A stretch of 64,000 bases of DNA, from NCBI GenBank assembly GCA_013368375.1, contig JAACJP010000001.1, positions 62,001-126,000 on the forward strand, read 5' to 3'. The translations under genes were made by a program, and so were the position numbers. This document shows positions 45,134 through 56,939 of the stretch, in pieces. The stretch is from Tricholomella constricta (lineage: Eukaryota > Basidiomycota > Agaricomycetes > Agaricales > Lyophyllaceae). The notes under the pieces were generated by a model. It saw only the letters and a list, made by a program, of their open reading frames with translations, had not been told where the DNA came from and made no database searches. Numbering within the stretch: position 1 is the first letter of the stretch; the number at the start of each line of letters is the position of its first letter.

Positions 45134-46266
45134 ATGTCCTTGACTCCCTTACCCCTCACGCCGCCCCAACCAGCCCATGAAGCCAATACCAATCTCGCAC
45201 ATCTTAACCCTCTCCCAAAGTCTGTCTTTACACTGCCCCAGACTGCACAGCTCGAGGCGCTTTATACCATCATAAGGGACAAGGATACCTCGAGGGGGGA
45301 CTTCCTCTTCTACTCGGATCGGATCATCAGGTTGCTTGTGGAGGAAGGACTAAACCATCTACCTGTTGTGAAGCGGACTGTCGAAACACCGACGGTGAGT
45401 TCTGGATTATTGTCGGTACACGCCCTGGTTAGCTGAAATATATCGTTAGGGTGCAACCTATGATGGTGTTGGCTTTAAAGGGAAGATCTGCGGTGTGTCC
45501 ATTCTTCGAGCAGGCGAGGTGAATGACCACAGTTTTGTTTCTCCTTCACAATGTTCAAACCATTCTAGGCTATGGAAGCAGGCCTTCGTGAAGTTTGCCG
45601 AAGTGTCCGCATTGGTAAAATTCTGATCCAAAGGGTGCGTCTAATGTACATGTCAGATATCACTGTCGCGTTCTCATTGATAGCAGGATGAAGACACCGC
45701 ACTTCCCAAGCTATTCTACTCCAAGGTAATGTTGTATGGAGACGCACACTACACAATCCTGATGTGTTTGTAGTTCCCTCAGGACATTGCCTCGCGTTAC
45801 GTCCTGCTTCTTGATCCCATGCTTGGTATGTCTTGCTAGAACCCTTTAAAATATACCTATTCTTCTGACACTCTCAGCTACGGGTGGTTCCGCTATGAAG
45901 GCGGTGGAGGTGCTTATAGAACATGGCGTCCCAGAGGAAAGGATCATTTTCATTAATTTGGTGGGCCTTCATTCTGCTGCTGCGATAACATATTTCAATC
46001 GCTGAAATGTTCCATCAGATCGCGTCTCCCGAGGGTTTGACAACCTTCTGTGCCAAATACCCGCAGCTGAAAGTGGTGCGCATAGAAAGTTTTTCGCAGA
46101 TCGCCATCTCAGAATTGCTTCTAGATTACCGGGTGGATCGACCAAGGTTTGAATGAGAAGGCGTACATAATCCCAGGATTGGGCGATTTTGGTGAAAGGA
46201 GGTAAGCTCTTTTATACACTGATCACTTCCCCATCTTATGATTCATATTCAAGGTACTGCACATGA
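45134..46266 (+). CDS. FUR1: Uracil phosphoribosyltransferase, 9 exons
   Basis: Salvage enzyme making UMP from uracil and PRPP, also the enzyme that activates 5-fluorouracil. Exons 45134-45394, 45450-45518, 45569-45634, 45687-45725, 45774-45825, 45878-45960, 46019-46075, 46125-46201, 46254-46266; 238 aa, close to yeast Fur1 (216). PRPP loop VLLLDPMLATGGSAMKA, uracil site KAYIIPGLGDFGERRY, and conserved GVSILRAGEAMEAGLR. The start used is the ATG after a long leader. A last exon of 13 nt supplies RYCT and the stop. Convergent with the gene at 46415. Confidence 0.93.
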
Positions 46267-46414
46267 TTTTCAAGGCTTTTGGTGGACTTGAGGGGTTATA
46301 ATACTCACTCAACGGGCCTCATGCATGGTGTGACATCTTGGTATATGCTTTAATACAACTTCCTCCAAAAAAGCGAGAGATGACTTCAGGAAGTAATCTA
46401 GCCCTTGACCTTAT

Positions 46415-48537
46415 TCAGGGTTTCCTCAAAACGATTTCCCAAAATTTTTCCAATTCCCTGGCTCGGCCACGCAGTCCATGCTCATCCCCGAAGGGAACAT
46501 CCTCCAACTGAGATAGTTGCATTACAGTGTCGCTGAGCCTCGTCGCCTTGGTTTTAAGTATCAGCTTCAGGTGATTGTTCGACTAATGCATTTTCGCTTT
46601 ACCTTAAGAACATCTGCGCCCACATGGCTTCTAAGATCGTTGACCATACGCAACAGGTCGCTCAAGCCGCGCAATGACTGATCGATACAGAACTCGTGAG
46701 TGACCCACTTTCAAACAAGGGTGATGAATCGCACCTTCTTATCAGGCATCACTTTACCTTTAATCAGCCGCTGCATCGTCGCAACCCATTCTTCGGCCAT
46801 GGCTTCATTTACCGAGTTGGACTCGCTGTTTGCTTCGAGTTTCTTTGCCCTTGCCCGCTTGTGCGAGGCCACCTCCGATTCACCATCCAACGGTCGCTTC
46901 AAGCCCAGACTGAGTCCATGAATATCATCGTTGGAACTGACACTAGCTTCAGGGGATGTCTTGCTCGCACTGTTGGACTCTGTTGTCCAGACTTTTCGCA
47001 TCTGTACCTACCCAGTTAACCTTAGTTGCCATAAACGTTCTCAAGTACGGGAAAGATTCACCTTGTTGGGCTTGCGACCTTGCCCACGATCCTCGCTTCC
47101 TGCTCCAAACGACTGTTCCAAAGCCTCGATGAAGCGCTCCCCCCTGGAGTAACTGGGCTTCCCGAATGATCTGGTGCTGACTGCGTCAATTCTTCTATCC
47201 TCATCCTGATCGCATATGTCGTCCTTCCTCCCGCTCATCGATGCAAAGAGGTGCCGTAAATTCATCTTCACCACGTCAGCGTCCACCACCGCGCCAGCTC
47301 CTTCCTTTCCAAAGTATACCCTACCCAATTCCGCACCAAAGAATTCCTCGATTTCGTCCTCTCGCAGGACTTTCGGTATGTCCTGCGGAACGATTCTCGC
47401 CTGACGCGCACATGACCGCCGTCGTGCAATGGCTGGTCGTTCAAAAAAACCGGCTTTTCGGGCACTCGTGCGCGCGACAGAGGATGATAGGGAAGACCCG
47501 AGCGCAAGCGCAACGCTTGCGCGCTCTCGAGGTACTGAGGCATGGCGTTCTGGCAGGGTGTCTTGGTCGAGGGCAAACTTGAACGCCTTGAAGGGGCTGT
47601 CCTCGATACCCGTAGATCGCTCAGCTTCTGGCTCCCTTCCCATCGAACTTGCTGGGTTAGTGTGGGAAGCGTCCATGTCCCGATTGTTGCTATCAAACGG
47701 TGTTCTTCTAGGGGTACCAGTGAAAGACTTGTCCTGCGACCGCCAAAGTTGAAGTCGCGATGGGCGTAGACGGATACCCATCGAGGAAGAGATGGTCAGT
47801 GAACTGGTAGGTTCCAGTGACGGAGGCAAAGAAGGGAATGGCGGAGACTCGTGCACATGCGCGCAATCCCGCTGCAGTGCTGTCAAAGGGTGTTGCCAGT
47901 CAATTACTGGCGCACCCAGCGGGATCGGCGTGATCGACGAGCCCAATGATCGTCTATGGTCTACACAAGTGTTTGGTCTGGGTTGATCTAGTGGGAAGAT
48001 CGCAACAGAACTTGAAGGAGGAGTGTTGTCAGTGGCCTCCGAAGAAACCACACTCGATTTTATGGAACGTCGTCCACGGAGTGGCGGTGTTGTGATGACA
48101 ACACCAAGAAATCGCGAACGTAACGCCGCCACACTTCCGACCGATTTTACTTGCCTTTTCGCCCCGAACGCACTCCGCGCACTGGTGCTGGATGTCGGGG
48201 GTGTGGAATGTGCCCCGGTGATTTGGCGGATGCTTCCCGAAGTTTGTGAGCCACCACTCGCAGCCGAAGAAGGCGTGCTGAAGGGGGCATTGCGTGTGCT
48301 GAGATTTTTCAATTCCATTTGTACAAGCTTTCCTGGTTTGCTTCCCGAAAATGGATTTCTTTCGTAGGTGTGCTTCATGCCAATCGGTCTTTTGTCGTGA
48401 AAAAAGGTGTGTTTGTGTTTTGGAGGATGAGAAAACGGGCCAGTGGTGTCGGTGAGTTGATCAACATCAGACTCTGCATCCGAGGTATCAGCATTATTGT
48501 GAAGGGCAGTCCATGAGGGCATATCATGGTTTCCCAT
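46415..48537 (-). CDS. Unrecognised Ser/Arg-rich protein, 4 exons
   Basis: Exons 48537-47062, 47007-46735, 46677-46603, 46546-46415; 651 aa (an alternative acceptor at 46564 would add 6 codons). The long first exon is low-complexity: many Ser, Pro and Arg residues, SP/TP motifs (TPPTSS, GTPRRTP) typical of phosphorylated nuclear proteins, and basic clusters. It ends in a more ordered part (EEFFGAELGRVYF, DVVKMNLRHLFASM). Exons 2-4 include a KR-rich cluster (HKRARAKK) and end with a helical segment (SLRGLSDLLRMVNDLRSHVG .. ELEKFWEIVLRKP). I know no family. A nuclear, cell-cycle-regulated protein is a guess from composition only. The frame is clean throughout, so it is very likely a real gene. 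Confidence 0.7.
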
Positions 48538-49330
48538 ATCTTTATCTTAAAAAGCAAAGGAAAATCAAAAGCACAAATCATAACACTGGCAAAAACGAAC
48601 CTGACTTGCAAGAACCTTCATAAAACATGATAAGGCTCCTGTAATGGTAAAATACATCAAAGCCATTACTTACTTTGGTGGCCTGCAGCATTGAGAATAT
48701 CAGCATTGATGTGCTCATCCAAAGGCATGGACAAAGTCATGTCTCTCGGCATTAGGATTCAGAGCAAAAGTCTGTGTGTATGAAACCAGTGGATGGAAAC
48801 AAGTGGTGATCCACACTGGATAAATCCTGGAAATAGATTAGTATCTGACTTCAAACCTGAGAGATGTCATAGAAGAAGACTTGTCTCTGCAGTCAATGAA
48901 CATGTAGGAGAATCCAATAAAGGTCAGAGGAATGTGACATTGATTGGTAAAGGGCTACAATGATAAAGCAGCAATCAAAGTGAAAAGATACATACCAAAT
49001 GGAAAAAAAAAACAACAGTTAAAAAACTCAGTGCAGATGATGGAGGGAAGAAAGAAAATGTGTTTGTATGTTTGTTGACAGCTTATATATCTTTGTTTGG
49101 TGATGTAAGCCAAAAGTGGTCGAAAATAATATATCAGCAAGATGAAATGGGTACCCAGTCTGCCCAAATTTTTATAAGCGCCATCAGACAGAGAAGCCAT
49201 CAGACATCCCCGAAAAGAAAGCAACTCAGCGACTTTCAATGACTGGCTCAGTTCAGGCCGCGGTGTGACACATCATGTTCTTTGTCAATGTCTCGTCAAA
49301 ATACATGTGCAAGCTCGATGGGAGCGCACT
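48538..49330. other. Intergenic, start of the second repeat block
   Basis: AT-richer than the gene island; only short open frames; no family resemblance seen. Confidence 0.4.
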
Positions 49331-49835
49331 TGTCAGGGGAACTCTTGTTCACGCTCTCCGACACTCACAGATCATTCCCCGACTCACGCGCTCGCCCCCA
49401 ACCGACCGATCGCAATCCCGACCCGACGCTCTGACCCAAGCGTCGGTGTACATACTTACTCACTTCCTGTCGTTTCCCCTCACTCCCTGCGCACGCCCGA
49501 CGCTGATCCCAACCACCTGACATCCCGACGTCGGCTGTCCCGCCTCGTGCCTGTACCCTGAGCCACGAGGATCGGACAGCGTCGGGAACGTGTCCATACA
49601 CGCGCCGCACACCATTCGTTATTATTACATGTACAGTACACTCTGGAGGACCGGCCCTCACGTCCTACACTCGTATATAGTCAGCCCCCTGGCATTTGGG
49701 AATCCTTTACACTATTCTCTTTGGATTCCCCCTTGCCAGGTAAGCCTTACTTACCTTCGTTTACTGTACATCAATATAACTTCGGATTCCCCCTTGCCAG
49801 TGTGATAGCGCTCCACTGTAAGGGTTGCCCTAACA
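49331..49835 (+). repeat. Solo LTR, family A, with target duplication GCACT
   Basis: Starts TGTCAGGGGAAC and ends TTGCCCTAACA, 505 bp, flanked on both sides by GCACT (49326-49330, 49836-49840). Contains a TATA-like tcgtatatag near 49670 and two copies of ggattcccccttgccag near the end. Confidence 0.85.
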
Positions 49836-50562
49836 GCACTTCCGTCTCCTGAAGAGTTTGAAATTTTACAATTATCAAGGTCGGGACAGCCCACTTGTGA
49901 GTTAACAGGGTACTATTGGTGTCCGAGTCCAGGTTCTATTTTTTTGCAAATAAATTTCACTTGTGTAGTCATTTACAGTTTTTCTTACCTTCTAAGTAAT
50001 GCATTTGACCCGAGAAAAAATGACTTTTAATTGCATTGTGGGTAATTTGTTCATTTACAGGATTATACATGAAGTTCAAGTCTATATGGGGGCTCAAAAA
50101 AATTGTGCCAATGCATAAGATTGAACATGCGCCAAGGTTCAATGCATGAATCAATATCCACCAAACGTTGCCATATCCCTTGAGCAATGTGAAGATTCTA
50201 GGATAAGCATTTGCACTAACCAAGTTCTGCAGCCCAAGGAGCACATTCCTTGCATGCATCTCACTAAAATAAGTTATGTGCCAGCCATTTACCACTGAAG
50301 GGATAAAGCAGTCCACCCACTGCAGACTTGAGGTACGCATGCGCCTTAACACGCCAGGACATGCCGGTTCATGTTCATTTGTGGTTCAGGATCCTAGGAC
50401 GGCGGAAGCCAAAATCGAAGCCTGAAGGCTTGCATAAACTTTGGGCAGACTGGGTTTTCAGATGAAATAGGCTCATGTATTATGTTAGTATCAGTCAATG
50501 ATTATGTTCCCCATAACAGGACATAACACATAACATGTACAGCCACATCCAAATCTGGCAGC
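49836..50562. other. Between LTRs; a possible relict open frame
   Basis: A minus-strand open frame at 49969-50352 (127 codons, with SEMHARNVLLGLQNLVSANAYPRI and LKGYGNVWWIL) may be a transposon relic; I could not place it in a family. Confidence 0.3.
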
Positions 50563-51513
50563 TGTAAGGGTAACCTTGTGGCTGAGCGGATCACACTGGC
50601 AGAGGGGAGTCCAAAGTCATATTATGTACAGTAAGGAATATAATGAGTGGCTTATCTGGCAGAGGAGAATCCAAAGAAAATAGACTAAGGATTTCCAATG
50701 CCAGAGGGTCAGCTATATATGAGGTCCTGTACATATAATAGTGAACAGTATGCAGCACATGTATGCGACACGTGTCTCGAAAGTGACTGACCCTCGTGGC
50801 TCAGGGTACAGTGCACAAGGTCAGATTGTTGGTCGCGACATCAGGGGTGATGTTGGGATCAGGTCGGCACATAAGAAAGGGAATTAAATGAATGTGCAAG
50901 TATATACATGACACTAGGGTCGGAGCATCAGGAATGCGACCAGGATGGGGATGAGAGTGATTGTGTGGTTGGGGTACGATGGTGAGTGTTAGGGGAACTC
51001 CTTTTCGCACCCTCCGGTGCTCGCTGACTGTCCCCCGACCCGTGCGATCGCTACCGACCGATCACAATCCCGACCCGACGCTCTGACCCAAGCGTCGGTG
51101 TACATACTTACTCACTTCCTGTCGTTTCCCCTCACTCCCTGCGCACGCCCGACGCTGATCCCAACCACCCGACATCCCGACGTCGGCTGTCCCGCCTCGT
51201 GCCTGTACCCTGAGCCACGAGGATCGGACAGCGTCGGGAACGTGTACATACACGCGCCGCTGCCCATCGGTTATCATTTACGTACCATACACCCCAGAGA
51301 GCCGGCCCTCACGTATCTTACTCGTATATAGTCGTCCTCCTGACATAGGGGAATCCTTTACTCTATTCTCATTGGATTCCCCTCTGCCATACTTACGCTC
51401 TCTCTATCGTACATAATATAACATTGGATTCCCCTCTGCCAGTACGACTAAGCTCTGCTCGGAGGTCGCCCTAACAGTGAGCACTGGGAGCATGAACAGG
51501 AGTTCCCCTGACA
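50563..51513 (-). repeat. Older solo LTR, family A, split by a younger copy
   Basis: Minus-strand copy (TGTCAGGGGAACTCC at 51513 down to ..CCCTTACA at 50563), flanked on both sides by GCAGC (50558-50562 and 51514-51518). It is interrupted by the LTR at 50987-51476, which duplicated GTGAG of this copy. It is more diverged than the others. Confidence 0.8.
50987..51476 (+). repeat. Solo LTR, family A, nested in the older copy, target duplication GTGAG
   Basis: TGTTAGGGGAAC to GTCGCCCTAACA, 490 bp. GTGAG occurs at 50982-50986 and 51477-51481. Very similar to the copies at 49331 and 61547, so recently active. Confidence 0.9.
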
Positions 51514-51633
51514 GCAGCTATTTGCTATGCAGATGCTTGCTGGCAGAAGTTGCGCATACACTCATTGAATGACTTTCAGTGCTCTGGCTACTATATATAG
51601 TATTGAAGGTTGCAAGTAAGTTAAGCATTCTGG

Positions 51634-51783
51634 TGTTAGGAGAACTCCTGCTCATGCCTACAACACTCACTGACTGTCCCTGGCCCATATGCAATCACTC
51701 CCGACCTGATCTTAATCACATTCTCAAAGCTCCAACCCCAGCTATAACGTGGTTACAGTTTTGTAGGGACCTTGCTGTTCACG
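51634..51783 (+). repeat. Truncated, diverged family A LTR fragment
   Basis: tgttaggagaactcctgctcatgcc followed by a diverged version of the family A 5' part, fading out around 51760-51785. No right end found. Confidence 0.5.
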
Positions 51784-51788
51784 CTGCA

Positions 51789-51969
51789 TGTAAGCTTGAC
51801 TAGTCTGTCTATTGCTACGTGTAGGTGGTTTACAAGGCCTTGTATATACTTATTCAATGTAGTAAATTAAATAGGCAATACCAGAAGGTGTTGCCAAACA
51901 ATAATGTAATTGTCTCGATAAGATACGATTAGATCAGATTAGTAGATTAGATGGTAAGCAACCCTTACA
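51789..51969 (-). repeat. Possible 3' LTR of an unidentified element, 181 bp
   Basis: Plus strand TGTAAGCTTG to ACCCTTACA; just beyond its right end the minus strand has a polypurine tract AAAGGGGGGTA (51970-51980). A purine tract directly before a TG..CA segment is typical of a 3' LTR read on the minus strand. No matching 5' LTR was found in the window. Confidence 0.4.
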
Positions 51970-51980
51970 TACCCCCCTTT

Positions 51981-52735
51981 AAGATCGCTAATAGCGATTC
52001 TCACCAGAGAGTAGGGCAAGAAGATAAAATAAAAGGAGGATCTAGGTCCTGGCGACCTATACCCAGCAAAATACTGCAGTAATACGTAGTAATGATATAT
52101 ATTCTTGACTTAACAAATAGTGGATACGATGGCTCTACTGCGCGGCCTCCAAGTGCTGCACGATGATGCGTAAAAATGAGAACATCCAGTGTTGCGTTTA
52201 GTTAGTATGCAACCTGCGGGGTGCTCCTTGGGAGTCAGGTGGTCTGCACCTGACAATGGCAGTCGTCCTGACGGTACATCCTACGTGTCAAGGTCAGTTC
52301 GTTGATTGGGGAATTAAGTTGTCTCCCCAACCTATGACTCCATCACTGTATTAGGGTCGGTGGGGTGGGAATCCACCGGACCCTGGCTGGTGGTAATCAC
52401 CGCCAGTGATAAAGGCCCTGTCAGGGCCGACACGGGGTCCACTGAGTTTTGGCAGCTCCGATTGAAGCTGCCATGACTGTGGAAGGTGTCACAGGGGCAG
52501 GTGTAATTGGCGCTGGGTCCGCCATTTCAACGTTGTTCAATGTCAATCCCGATGAAGCTGGAGTGTGCAGGCCCAGAGGAAGATACTTCCCCATCCAAAC
52601 ACGGAGTTCTCAGAAGTGTGGGTCTTCACCCACAAACATCCATTCTGAGCTCACTAGACAATCTAGCGCCTCGGTCTGGAATTCTATGTGCATCAACATT
52701 TGGATGCACATGATGTCGTCGGTGGTAGGATGATA
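51981..52735. other. Non-coding part of the element, or unique DNA
   Basis: No coding potential seen; contains GC-rich imperfect palindromes (ggtggggtgggaatccaccggaccc near 52360). Confidence 0.35.
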
Positions 52736-53173
52736 TCACCCGTCCCACTCAGGAATGGCGGGCGGGACACCCATTTGGTCAAGACGACGAACTCGATCAT
52801 CGTCAGCAGTGCAGAACAGGTCCTTATGAGGACCTGAAGTAGAGTAATTATGGTCCAGATAATGTAGACCATAAGTGTAGCTGTGGTGTATCCAGCTTAC
52901 TGGAATACCACTGTTAATAAGCTGTTGAAGAACACCTTGTTCAGTGATCTGTCCTTCTGGAGCAGTCACCTGGATGCGAGGTATAATCACCTTGGGGCCT
53001 ACGATCAGCGTGAAGGGCCGATCTGGGTTGGCCTCATTATGGGCTGCCACAGCCTCTGAATAGAGATATCCATGAACATCAATACAATGTATAAGGCCCG
53101 CTGGAGCTACAAAGGGCCCGCTGGCTCTGTGAAATGCAATACATGTATAGGCCCAATGGGCTGTGGGACACAA
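52736..53173 (-). CDS. Hypothetical open frame, retroelement-associated, 145 aa
   Basis: Uninterrupted minus-strand frame with LIVGPKVIIPRIQV, INSGIPVSWIHHSYTYGLHYLD and a DRVRRLDQMGVPPAIPEWDG end. It has balanced composition unlike a random frame. It lies between the broken chromodomain at 53195-53290 and the possible LTR at 51789-51969, so it probably belongs to a retroelement (gag-like or 3' ORF). I do not recognise a family. Confidence 0.35.
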   Translation of the reverse strand: MCPTAHWAYTCIAFHRASGPFVAPAGLIHCIDVHGYLYSEAVAAHNEANPDRPFTLIVGPKVIIPRIQVTAPEGQITEQGVLQQLINSGIPVSWIHHSYTYGLHYLDHNYSTSGPHKDLFCTADDDRVRRLDQMGVPPAIPEWDG

Positions 53174-54942
53174 TATACTGTGATGCCTCTATGTGGCTGG
53201 TTCCCATGTGTCGTCTTTGGGGCCATACCCTTCCCATCATACCAAGTAGAGGACATGTTTCCCTCATGTTCAGGAGTCTAAGATTTGTTCTACTTTGTAG
53301 TGTTTTTTGCCCTCAACTTCAATCATCTGCGGAGGTAGTTTTGATTGTCCTGGGAAGTTCTCGTGTTCGTGTTTCTTGAGCAATTTGACGTGGAATACGT
53401 TGTGAATTCCCTTCAGTGTCGGAGGTAATTCTAGTCGATACACATGGCGGAAGACCTTTTGTAGGACTTTGAACGGGCCCAGTCTCTGGTGGTCCAGCTT
53501 TTTGGAGGGGTGTTTCGTTTTGATGTTTTGGCAATCGAGCCATACCTCCGTCCCTACTGTCCAGTCTGGTGTTGGGTCTTGTTTCTTGTCCGCGAACCAT
53601 TTGTAAGCTTCATTTGTGATCTCTATTTCTTGACAGAGGTAGTCCCGGAGGGTTCAGAGGTCTACAGCTACCCCTCCTGAGCTTCCTTCGCCGGTATGCC
53701 TTTTATAGAGATTGTCAGACGGGGGTGATAACCTTTGTTCGCAAAGAAAGGAGAGACTCCCATGGTCGAATGGATTGTGTTGTTATACGTGAATTCCGCC
53801 AGTGGGAGTTGTGTTTGCCAGTTGGTCTGGAGGTAATTTACGTACATCTGGAGGTATTGTTCCAATGTCTGATTTACTCATTCTGTCTGGCCGTCAGTCT
53901 CCGGATGATACACGATCGAAAGGTTCAATTCAATTTGATGTCCAGGGCTTTGCACAGCGAGCTCCAAAAATGGGAGACAAAGAGAGTGCCTCTGTCAGAG
54001 ATGATGTCGTTGCGCAGTCCGTGCTTGGAGAAGACATGTTCCAGGAATAGTTGTGCAAGTTCTTTTGCTGTGTCCGTCGTGTGACAGGGTATGAAGATAC
54101 CTTGCTTGGTGAGGCAGCATGCTACAACCAGGATGGCATCGTACCCTTCTGATTCTGGCAATTCCACGATGTGATCCATGAATATGGAGGCCCACACCCG
54201 TCGTCCAATCTGTAGTGGTTTCAATAATCCGCATGGGTTGTGGCACGGGACCTTCGCTCTTTTACAAGTGTGGCAGCTTTGGATGTATCGGGTGACCTCC
54301 TTCTGTAATCCGGGCCAGAAATAGGTCCACATGATAAGTTGAGTGGTCTTTCTGATCCCTGGATGTCCACGCAGTTTGTGGTCGTGATGTTGCTGCAGGA
54401 TGTCGAGGCGTAACCTGGGATGGTCAGGCACATAGATCCTTCCGTTGCGAAGGAGTAGCTTATGGTCTTCGGATAGTGAGAACACGGAGGTCTCTTCTCT
54501 GAATTTGGGTGCATGCTTCTCAAAAGAATCGTCTCGGGGTGCGTTACAAATGTTGTTTAGCAGGAGTTGTTCATCATTCAGGATTAGGGACACATTCAAC
54601 CGTTTGGCAGGTATGATGATGCGGTTGTTGAAAGAGTTATGATCCTGCAAGCCCTTCTTTGGGTATATGTCTGGTCTTCGTGTGAGGACATCTGGGTTCG
54701 CTCCCAGTCTTCCGGGTCGATAGTTTATCTGGAAGTCGAAGTTTGCCAGGCATTCCAACCATTGTGCTTGTCTGCGACTAAGTTGCTTGGTCATGGAGAA
54801 GTACTGTAGATTATTGTGGTCGGAGTATACTTGAATGCGGTGGGGGGATCCCTCCAGGTAGGCCCTCCATTGTTTAAACACTCCTACGATTGCTAGGAGC
54901 TCTTTATCGTAGATGTCGTAGTTGAGCTCCACGTCGATCATG

Positions 54943-55372
54943 TGTTAGGCAAACACCCGTTCGTGCCCTCCAACGCTCACCGACTGTCCCCCGACCTGTG
55001 CGATTGTTACTGACCGATCGCGATCCCAACCCCAACGCTCCGACCCAAGCGTCGGTATACATACTTATACCTTCCTGTCGTTACTCCTCCTTCCAGCGCA
55101 TGCCCGATCCCGATGCCCGACATCCCAACGTCGGTCGCCCGACCTCATGCCTGCACCCTGGGCCACGAGGATCGGACAGCGTCGGGAACGTGTACATACA
55201 TGCGCCGCTGACCATCCGATACCATTTACGTACCATACACCCCAGAGGACCGGCCCTCACGTACCATACTTGTATATAGTCGTCCTCTTGACATGGGGGA
55301 ATCCTTTACTCTATTCTCATTGGATTCCCCTCTGCCAGTACGACTAAGCTCTGCTCAGAGGTCGCCCTAACA
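54943..55372 (+). repeat. Solo LTR, family A, in gypsy RNase H; target duplication TCATG
   Basis: TGTTAGGCAAAC to GTCGCCCTAACA, 430 bp; TCATG at 54938-54942 and 55373-55377. Removing it restores the RNase H order. It lacks the first copy of the internal repeat region present in the longer family members. Confidence 0.9.
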
Positions 55373-56661
55373 TCATGGTCCTCTCATAGAAGGCGACAGG
55401 ATGTAAGTCTTGTGATGTCTTGTCAAATTGGAAGATGATCCCTGCTATGGCAAAGTCGGAAGCATCACACTCTAGTATCACCGGCAGTTGGGGGTCGAAG
55501 TGTCATAGAATGAGTGCGGAGGAGAATGCTTTCTTTAGTAGTTCGAAGACTCCTTCGCATTCAGAATCCCATTTCCAGATCATGTCCTTTTGCATGAGTT
55601 TGTTTAGCCTGTTCGTTATGCGCAAGTAATTGTCAATAAACCGTCAGTAGAAGTTTGCAAAGCCTAGGAATGATTGGAGTTCCTTGACCTTCATCGGTCT
55701 AGGCCACTTTCTGATCGCGTCGACTTTTCCTGGGTCCATCTTTACTCTGCCAGGGGATACAATGAAGCCTAGGTATCTGATCTCTGTGGTGTGGAAGGTG
55801 CATTTCTCTGGCTTTGCATGAAGGTTGTGTTTCCGGAGCCTCCCGAAGACCTTGTTGAAATGCCCTTCTAAGGTCTCCGAGAAAAGCAGAATGTTGTCGG
55901 AGTAGATCACTACGAACACATCATTCATATCATGGAAGATATCATTCATGAAGTGTTGAAACATCACGGGTGAGTTTGTCATGCCAAAAGGCATTACCAG
56001 ATATTCAAAAAGTCCATATCGAGTGCGGAAAGCTGTCTTCCATTCATGTCCCGGAGCTATGCGTATGTTGTTGTGGCCCACTCGGAGGTCGATCTTTGAG
56101 TATACTTTTGCTTTTTGGAGTCTGTCTATGAGATCTCCAATCAGAGGTAGGGGGTAACGGTTCTTCTTGGTGATTTGGTTTAATCCCTGATAGTCCACGC
56201 ATAGTCAGAGGGATCCATCCTTCTTCTTCGCGAACAATACCGGAGCTCCTGCCAATGAACCTTTTACCGAGCATCTTGTCGAGGTAGTCCTTCATGGCTT
56301 TCAACTCCAGTTTGGACATGTTGTATATCTTTCCGAAAGGAGGGGTGGTGTTTTCATCGAGTTCCACTGTGTGATTGTAAGGTCAGTGTGGGAGGATGGT
56401 TTTCGCTTCACCCGCTGAGAATACATCCTCAAAATCCCTGTATTCCAGAGGTACGACTTCTTTAAAGATCTCCTTTTCTGTCTTTGGTTCCTTGGGTTCA
56501 TCGTCACAGGTGTTGTTGGCGTGGAGGTGTTCTTTTTGTTCAGCGAGGGAGATGTGTAGCTGGAACGCTGTAGCTCCACTGATGAGGTTCGCGAATGGCG
56601 CAGCTCCTATCAGGCAGATGTTTTGTGTTTCAACATCCTCTTCCTCCTCCCCGATATCGTC

Positions 56662-56939
56662 TGAGTATTACAAAGTAAAAAGAGAGTTTAAAATATTAGT
56701 ATCTCAATGAATGGTTGAACGAGCTTTATTGTTGTAAATACCTAAGATATTAGTCTACAACATTATCAGTTAGAAGTGTAAGTAAATTGTATGTAAGGGA
56801 CTTACATCTCAGCGAGTGGTTGAACGAGCTGAGATGCAAAGCCCCGAAAATCGAAAATTATAAACCTGAAGTCACATGATCAATACTTAGCCGGGTGTAG
56901 CTACACTCGGCTAATTCAAACACGAGAATACCTTCAACA
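56662..56939 (-). repeat. LTR-like segment in gypsy pol, 278 bp
   Basis: Bounded TG..CA (TGAGTATTAC to CTTCAACA on the plus strand), sitting between protease and reverse transcriptase coding sequence. Contains two copies of tctca(a/g)(t/c)ga(a/g)tggttgaacgagct at about 56701 and 56816. The flanks (TCGTC and TTTGC) do not match, and some codons of the element seem missing at this point, so a deletion may have accompanied or followed insertion. Confidence 0.45.

Noticed and set aside
49365..49661. 98-codon minus-strand frame recurring at 51062-51277 and 61581-61829
   Set aside because: It recurs because it lies inside family A LTRs; divergence between copies does not keep the frame, so not a gene.
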